Shown piece by piece: positions 59,152 to 64,000 of a DNA stretch of 64,000 nt. The notes beneath the pieces were generated by a model. The model saw nothing but the letters and a program-made list of their open reading frames with translations. It did no database searches and was not told the origin of the DNA. A program made the position numbers and the translations under genes. The DNA is from Actinoplanes derwentensis (GTDB taxonomy: Bacteria > Actinomycetota > Actinomycetes > Mycobacteriales > Micromonosporaceae): the NCBI RefSeq assembly GCF_900104725.1, contig NZ_LT629758.1, forward strand, positions 9,634,001 to 9,698,000. The letters run 5' to 3'. The first letter of the stretch is position 1, and the number at the start of each line of letters is the position of its first letter.

Positions 59152-60174
59152 TTGACCGACCTGACGTCGTTCATCGCCGGCCTGCCCAAAGCCGAGCTGC
59201 ACGTCCACCACGTCGGCTCGGCGTCCCCGCGGATCGTCGCCGAGCTGGCCGCCCGGCACGAGGGCAGCTCGCCGGTTCCGGCCGACCCGGAACTGCTGGC
59301 GAAATACTTCGAGTTCCGGGACTTCGCGCACTTCATCGAGGTCTACCTGAGCGTCGTCGACCTGATCCGCGACGACGAGGACGTCCGGCTGCTGACCTAC
59401 GAGATCGGCCGCGAGCTGGGCCGGCAGAACGTGCGGTACGCCGAACTGACCGTCACGCCGTACTCCAGTGTCCGCCGGGGCATCGCCGCCAAGGCGTTCT
59501 GCGAGGCGATCGAGGACGCCCGGACCGCCGCCGCCCGCGACTTCGGCGTCGACCTGCGCTGGTGCTTCGACATCCCCGGTGAGGGCGGTCTGCCGGCCGC
59601 CGACCAGACGCTGCGGATCGCCCTCGACGAGCGACCGGACGGCCTGATCAGTTTCGGGCTGGGCGGGCCGGAGATCGGGGTGCCGCGGCAGCAGTTCAAG
59701 CCGTACTTCGACCAGGCGCGCGCGGCCGGGCTGCACAGCGTCCCGCACGCCGGCGAGACCACCGGCCCGGAGACCATCTGGGACGCGATCCGGGAACTGG
59801 GCGCAGAACGGATCGGGCACGGCATCTCCGCCGCCCAGGACGAGCAGCTGATGGCCTACCTGGCCGAGCACCAGATCCCGCTGGAGGTCTGCCCGACGTC
59901 CAACCTGCGCACCCGGGCGGTCGCCGACCTGGACGAGCACCCGATCGGCCGGCTGATCGCAGCCGGGGTGCCGGTCAGCGTGAACTCCGACGACCCGCCG
60001 ATGTTCGGGACCACCCTGGAGCAGGAGTACGCGACCGCCGCCCGCCTGCTGAACCTGGACGCCACCGGAGTGGCCGGGCTGGCCCGCACCGCGGTCCGGC
60101 ACAGTTTCCGGACCGCGGACGGCAAGGCCACGCTGTTGGCCGAGATCGACGCCTACGCGGCGGCTCAGAGGTAG
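59152..60174 (+). CDS. add: Adenosine deaminase
   Basis: 340 residues, TTG start after ggagaa. Zinc site ELHVHHVGSAS (His17, His19), HAGETTGPE, RIGHGI and SVNSDDPPMFGTTL. Converts adenosine (or possibly another aminopurine nucleoside) to inosine. HVHHVGSAS replaces the common HVHLEGT, a variant seen in actinobacterial copies. Together with the uricase cluster it serves purine salvage and breakdown. It ends overlapping a small minus-strand gene. Confidence 0.9.
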   Translation: MTDLTSFIAGLPKAELHVHHVGSASPRIVAELAARHEGSSPVPADPELLAKYFEFRDFAHFIEVYLSVVDLIRDDEDVRLLTYEIGRELGRQNVRYAELTVTPYSSVRRGIAAKAFCEAIEDARTAAARDFGVDLRWCFDIPGEGGLPAADQTLRIALDERPDGLISFGLGGPEIGVPRQQFKPYFDQARAAGLHSVPHAGETTGPETIWDAIRELGAERIGHGISAAQDEQLMAYLAEHQIPLEVCPTSNLRTRAVADLDEHPIGRLIAAGVPVSVNSDDPPMFGTTLEQEYATAARLLNLDATGVAGLARTAVRHSFRTADGKATLLAEIDAYAAAQR

Positions 60175-60311
60175 AGCGGGTCCTGCCAGCAGGCCCACAT
60201 CATCGCGGTGCCGATGGTCAGGATCGTCAACCATCGCACCAGGCGTTTCCGGGAGAACCGGGCCGGATCCTCGTCCGGCTCGGTCTTCTGGCCACTCAGT
60301 ACGTCGGGCAT
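60165..60311 (-). CDS. Small single-span membrane protein (48 aa)
   Basis: ATG 60311 to TGA 60165: an acidic/basic start (MPDVLSGQKTEPDEDPARFSRKRLVRW) then a hydrophobic helix (LTILTIGTAMMWACW) and QDPLYL. Preceded by caggagac as ribosome-binding site. Overlaps the 3' end of add by 10 nt on the opposite strand. Function unknown. Confidence 0.6.
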   Translation of the reverse strand: MPDVLSGQKTEPDEDPARFSRKRLVRWLTILTIGTAMMWACWQDPLYL

Positions 60312-60339
60312 GGAAGTTCGTCTCCTGTCGCCGGCGGCG

Positions 60340-62568
60340 TCAGTCCGGCACTGCCGTCCAGCTCTGATGCCGCTGCTCGGTGTCCTTCTGCAAGACCAGC
60401 ACGCGGTACGTGCCGAAGCGCTGAGCGCCCGCGCCGATCACCAGATCACCGGTCGCGGCGCGGATCGTGAAACCGTACGCCGAAGCGCGCAGCGTCCATC
60501 GGGTGGCTGTTCCGGACCGGCAGTCACCCTGCACCAGCGGTGCCCCGGCGACCGCCTCGCCACCGAGCGGGACGGCACACCTGTTGCTGGCCTTGGAGAC
60601 CATCGAATAGGTGTTGTTCCCGGCCGGTACGAGCTGCCACTGCTGCTGAGTGCCACCCTCGTCGTTGCCGAGCGTGATCGGGGTGCCGTCCGCGGACCGG
60701 GCCGCGTACAGATCGGCCGCGCCGCCGGTCAGCGAGTTGGTCAGCACGAACCACGAGTTCTGCACCGGGCGGGCCGCCGGGGCCGTCTCCGCAGTGCCCT
60801 TGGCGCGGTAACCGAGCTTGCGGTTCCGGACCTCCACCAGGTACTTCGCGTCCGGTTTCAACCCGATCAGCCGGGCTCGGGTGGCACGGGTGGAGGCCAC
60901 CGGCTCACCGTCGACCGAGACTTCGTATTCGGCGTCCGCGGCGGCGGCACTCCAGGTCAGGCGGACCGAACCGCTGGTCGCCTCACGGATCTCCAGCACC
61001 GCCTGCACGCCGTCGTCGGTGAGAGCCGGCGGCACATCCGGGCTGGCGTTCTCGTCCTGGTCACCGGTGCCGCTGGTGGCGTTGTACCGGGCCACCGGCG
61101 CCACCGCCACCGACGGAACCACCCCGTCCGGAATGCTCGGCAGCGGCAGAGGAAGACCCGGCCCGGCGTTCGTGACCGAGGGGTCCGGCGCCGGCGGGAC
61201 GGAACCGCTGGCACTCGGGGCGGCGCTGCTCGGCACCGGGACGGTCGAGGCCTCGGCGTCCGGGGCCGGAGCGCCCTGGTCCGGGACCGTGGCGCCGGGT
61301 GCGTCCGGGATGTCGTCGCCGCCGTCACTGCGCAGCAGGAAGTCGCTGAGCGCCACGTTCCAGTGGTCGGCCAGGTAACTGTCCGGCTCCGGGTTGGTGC
61401 TGAAGTAGTCGTCGTGCCCGCAGTCGAGACGGATGAAGTTCTGCTTCGGGCACACGCTCTTCATCGGCTTGCCGGTGCGGTCCTCGCCGCAGAGCAGGTC
61501 GTACCCGTCGGTGCAGCTGCCCGCGCCGGTGGCGTTCGGCGAGTCGGTGAGCACCGCGCCGAGCGATCGGGTGAGCTGATGGGCGGCCATCGTGGCGCTC
61601 CAGCAGCCGGCGTCGACCCGGGCGTACGACGGGCCGCCGTTGTTGCGGTTGCCCCGGCCCGGCCGGGTGTCGTTCACGTAGGTGGAGATGCCGCAGTAGA
61701 GGTTAGTGTCGGCGAACATCAGGTACTTGCGGTCGGCCCGGTTGTAACCCAGGCTCCGCAGCGAGTCGATGGTCGACGCGAACGACCGCAGCGAGCCGCC
61801 CGGCAGCTGTACCTCGACCACGTCGGCCCGGCACTCGGGCGTCGTCACGTAGCGGATGTGCCGGGACCCCCCGGTCTCGCCGGCGCTCGCGTCGTAGATC
61901 GCGTCCACCCCGGCCGCCCACGTGCGGAACGAGTTGAGGAACTTCGCGTACCGGCTCGCACCGCCCGCCTCGTGCAGGTAGAGCAGCTGCACCCGCTTGC
62001 CGGTGCGGCCGTCACCGGCGCAGGCCACGTCGTCCGGCCCGAGGATGAAGTCGGCCTGACCGGGGGCCGCGTCCGGGATCAGCGCCGGCGCGTTCGCGGT
62101 GATCGCGCTGCCGCCCTCGTCGCGGGCGATCTCGGCGTCACCGGGAACGGTGTCGGTCTCCTGCCGGACCGGGGTCACCTCACTGCCGCCCGCCGTCACC
62201 GGAGCCACGTCCCGGCGTACCGCGAGACCGGCCGGAGCCGGATCGGGGCCGTGCGTGCAGGTCTGGTCGAACACCTGGTACGCCCCGGCGCAGACCGAGT
62301 CGGACGAGGCGAGACGCAGTCCGCTGTAGACCAGGCCCTCCTCGGGTGCGTCGGCCGGCAGGGAGGTCAGGGCGAAGTCGTCAGCGGACCGGCTGGAGCC
62401 GATCACACTGGGCCCGACCACGCCGCCGACACCGAGCAGTGCCAGGCCGAGGGCTACCGGAAGGAACCGGAAAGTCGCTGAGCGTGTTCGCAGTTGCTTC
62501 TGCGCGGTCGCCGCGCGGCGCCGTCCTGGCGGCGACCCGCGGAACGTCGGCCGGCGATGCGCGGACAC
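60340..62568 (-). CDS. Secreted/anchored protein: degenerate metalloprotease-like domain + Fn3 + ricin-B lectin
   Basis: 742 residues from GTG 62568 (ribosome-binding site aaggaga). A membrane segment at about 35-58 is followed by a domain (170-412) resembling secreted actinobacterial metalloproteases, in which CWSATMAAHQLTRSLGAV (H330-Q331-x-x-R334) stands where relatives carry HExxH and SCTDGYD stands for HCxDEYD. A Pro/Ala linker, a fibronectin III domain (about 521-585) and a ricin-type beta-trefoil (about 604-740; QxW-like QQQWQLV, RHQSW) follow. Probably a non-catalytic carbohydrate-binding surface protein. Confidence 0.75.
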   Translation of the reverse strand: MSAHRRPTFRGSPPGRRRAATAQKQLRTRSATFRFLPVALGLALLGVGGVVGPSVIGSSRSADDFALTSLPADAPEEGLVYSGLRLASSDSVCAGAYQVFDQTCTHGPDPAPAGLAVRRDVAPVTAGGSEVTPVRQETDTVPGDAEIARDEGGSAITANAPALIPDAAPGQADFILGPDDVACAGDGRTGKRVQLLYLHEAGGASRYAKFLNSFRTWAAGVDAIYDASAGETGGSRHIRYVTTPECRADVVEVQLPGGSLRSFASTIDSLRSLGYNRADRKYLMFADTNLYCGISTYVNDTRPGRGNRNNGGPSYARVDAGCWSATMAAHQLTRSLGAVLTDSPNATGAGSCTDGYDLLCGEDRTGKPMKSVCPKQNFIRLDCGHDDYFSTNPEPDSYLADHWNVALSDFLLRSDGGDDIPDAPGATVPDQGAPAPDAEASTVPVPSSAAPSASGSVPPAPDPSVTNAGPGLPLPLPSIPDGVVPSVAVAPVARYNATSGTGDQDENASPDVPPALTDDGVQAVLEIREATSGSVRLTWSAAAADAEYEVSVDGEPVASTRATRARLIGLKPDAKYLVEVRNRKLGYRAKGTAETAPAARPVQNSWFVLTNSLTGGAADLYAARSADGTPITLGNDEGGTQQQWQLVPAGNNTYSMVSKASNRCAVPLGGEAVAGAPLVQGDCRSGTATRWTLRASAYGFTIRAATGDLVIGAGAQRFGTYRVLVLQKDTEQRHQSWTAVPD

Positions 62569-62594
62569 GGCGTCTCCTTGTCGAGCTTGGTGGC

Positions 62595-62629
62595 GGTGGG
62601 AGGGGTCCATGGGGTGACCGCCTCCCACC
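62595..62629 (-). promoter_or_regulatory. Leader hairpin upstream of the secreted protein gene
   Basis: GGTGGGAGG (62595-62603) and CCTCCCACC (62621-62629), 9-bp stem, 17-nt loop, within 30-60 nt before the GTG start. Could tune translation; no ligand is suggested. Confidence 0.4.
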
Positions 62630-62731
62630 GCGCGGTGGCTTCGCGGATCGCGGCGCGGGGGACGCGCTGCGGGATGCGAACCGGGAAACCCGATGGGATC
62701 GGAGGGAACCTTGCCACTGAGGCGGTTCCGA

Positions 62732-62743
62732 AGGAACGTTCCT
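62732..62743. promoter_or_regulatory. 12-bp perfect palindrome
   Basis: AGGAACGTTCCT in an AT-richer stretch (aaagaagatataagcaagc follows) between the secreted-protein gene and the kinase gene. Possible operator; regulator unknown. Confidence 0.35.
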
Positions 62744-62789
62744 AAAGAAGATATAAGCAAGCGCTGTCCCGAACGAGGGACCCGTCGGC

Positions 62790-64000
62790 TCATTCGTCTC
62801 CTCGCCGGCTGCGGCGTCGTTCCGGGCTCCGGTCGCGGGCCAGCCGGCCCCGGCCGACGAGCCCGAACCGGCTCGCTTGTTTCGGTGCCGCGTCGGCATC
62901 GGTCAGCAGCATCACCACGCTGGCACCACCCAGAGTGGCCCGGTCCAGGCTCACCGAGCCGCCGGTGGCCTGCGCCGCCCGGCGGGCGATGTCCAGGCCC
63001 AGCCCGGTCGAACCCTGCTGGCTCTGGCCGCGGCGCAGCGCGTTCTCCGGGTCCGGGATGCCGGGGCCGGCGTCGTCGATGCGCAACGCCACCCATCCGT
63101 CCCGGCGCGACAGCGCCACCTCGAACGCGGTCCCCTGCGGGGTGTACCGGAAGACGTTGCCGAGCACCGCGTCGAGCGCGGCGGCCAGCTCGGCCCGCGC
63201 CACCGGCACCGGGATGCGCAGATGCGCCCCGATCACCCGGTACTGACGGTCCTGGTCGGCGGCGAGCGCGGACCAGAACATCATCCGTTCCCGGACGACC
63301 TCGCTGACGTCGCAGAGCCCGTCCTCCGGCTCGGCGGCGACCCGGTCCGCGACAGCCTGCCGGGTCGTGTTGATCAGGTGGTTGACCTCGTCCTCCAAGG
63401 TGCCGATCGCCTGCCGGATGCGCCTGATCCCCCGGCGCCGGTCCACCTCGTCGGCGGTCAGATCGATGATCTGGGTGTCGTCGGGGTCGAGCGCCTCGGC
63501 GTCCAGTCGCAACGCGGTCAGCGGAGTCCGCAGCCGGTGCGACAGGTCGGCGACCAATTCACGCTCGTCGGTGCGAGAGGTTACCAAGCGGTCGGCCATT
63601 CGGTTGAAGGCGTACCCCGCTTCGGTCAGCTCCCGTGGGCCGGACGGGTGAACCCGGACCGCCAGATCGCCACCACCGACCGCGAGAGCCGCGTCGACCA
63701 GATGCCGCGCCGACGAGACCGCGCCCCGGGCCAGCCGGTCCACGGCGAACACCGAGCCGCCGACCAGGACCACGGCCAGGCCGATCAGCAGCCACCAGTC
63801 CCGGGCGGTGTCCTCGTTGAGCACCGGGCCCGGCACGAACGCCTCGACCACCAGGGTCCGCCCGCTCAGGGTGACCGGCTGGAGCCGCACCACCCCGCCC
63901 GCGACGTCCTCGACGGTCGGCTCGGACGCGGTCGCCGCCCGGTCGATCAGCGCGGCGCCGGCCCGGCCACCCGGAGCCGGCGCGACACCGGGCGTGTGCA
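62790..64000 (-). CDS. HAMP-domain sensor histidine kinase, 5' end missing
   Basis: The frame runs off the right edge; about 403 codons are present. A membrane helix (WWLLIGLAVVLVGGSVFAVDRLARG) leads to HAMP (ALAVGGGDLAVRVHPSGPRELTEAGYAFNRMADRL), HisKA box ELVADLSHRLRTPLTALRLDAEAL (phospho-His) and HATPase: AVLGNVFRYTPQG, RIDDAGPGIPDPE, QGSTGLGLDIARRAAQATGGSV. The C-terminal tail is basic. Cognate regulator expected upstream, beyond the window. The signal domain is mostly outside. Confidence 0.9.
   Translation of the reverse strand, partial: HTPGVAPAPGGRAGAALIDRAATASEPTVEDVAGGVVRLQPVTLSGRTLVVEAFVPGPVLNEDTARDWWLLIGLAVVLVGGSVFAVDRLARGAVSSARHLVDAALAVGGGDLAVRVHPSGPRELTEAGYAFNRMADRLVTSRTDERELVADLSHRLRTPLTALRLDAEALDPDDTQIIDLTADEVDRRRGIRRIRQAIGTLEDEVNHLINTTRQAVADRVAAEPEDGLCDVSEVVRERMMFWSALAADQDRQYRVIGAHLRIPVPVARAELAAALDAVLGNVFRYTPQGTAFEVALSRRDGWVALRIDDAGPGIPDPENALRRGQSQQGSTGLGLDIARRAAQATGGSVSLDRATLGGASVVMLLTDADAAPKQASRFGLVGRGRLARDRSPERRRSRRGDE

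Noticed and set aside
60208..62481. 757-codon plus-strand frame opposite the secreted protein gene
   Set aside because: Shadow frame; the opposite strand has signal, Fn3 and ricin features.

Overview
The window is high-GC DNA with third-position G/C bias, GTG/TTG starts, many leaderless-type promoters (TANNNT 6-7 nt before the start codon) and actinobacteria-restricted families (DUF1206, DUF3618, DUF4235, holin-X, pirin/MarR pairs, actinobacterial sensor kinases). It reads as a chromosomal segment of a filamentous actinomycete, most likely Micromonosporaceae (Actinoplanes-like); the genus is inference. No rRNA, tRNA, CRISPR array, insertion sequence, prophage or integrase was seen.

Region 1 (1-14 kb) holds the 3' end of an EAL-domain protein, an HrpB helicase and a purine-salvage/catabolism cluster. 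The run uraD-uraH-urate oxidase-8-oxoguanine deaminase is tightly overlapped. Malate synthase and an HpcH/HpaI-type aldolase follow, then allantoinase and allantoicase. Together they encode 8-oxoguanine/urate -> 5-hydroxyisourate -> OHCU -> allantoin -> allantoate -> ureidoglycolate + urea, with malate synthase consuming the glyoxylate. No ureidoglycolate lyase and no pathway regulator is visible. A small CxxC protein and a membrane glutaredoxin-like protein lie between the halves, and a PIMT-type methyltransferase follows.

Region 2 (14-31 kb) has a NarL-type two-component pair, phospholipase D, M29 aminopeptidase, pirin with a divergent MarR/GNAT pair, an HTH/Clp-N pair, a VOC protein, a PP2C phosphatase with a CPA1 antiporter, a membrane-anchored CBM2-like protein, a CmpX-like membrane protein and small proteins of unknown function.

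Region 3 (31-47 kb) has a CrtI-like oxidoreductase, two SRPBCC proteins, a GT4 glycosyltransferase, an operon of ABC exporter plus histidine kinase and response regulator, an AraC regulator, a VOC protein, a methyltransferase, a large LuxR ATPase with an MBL hydrolase, and an LCP cell-wall ligase.

Region 4 (47-64 kb) has a DUF234-type ATPase with an AT-richer upstream region, a RecQ-like helicase with a DUF3553-like tail, a GH3 enzyme, a lipoprotein, a membrane/envelope block (DUF1206, MscS, holin-X, DUF3618, DUF4235) followed by a cold-shock gene, an aldo/keto reductase divergent from tam-add, a secreted protein with a degenerate metalloprotease-like domain plus Fn3 and ricin domains, and the 3' part of a HAMP histidine kinase.

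The least explained structure is in the non-coding DNA. Tandem repeats overlap the stop codons of several genes, a two-copy hairpin element carries a compensatory base change, a dispersed intergenic repeat occurs at 21 and 38 kb, and a pair of perfect DnaA-box-like 9-mers lies upstream of hrpB. I found no convincing new multi-gene system; the repeat pattern at gene 3' ends is the best candidate for something undescribed.
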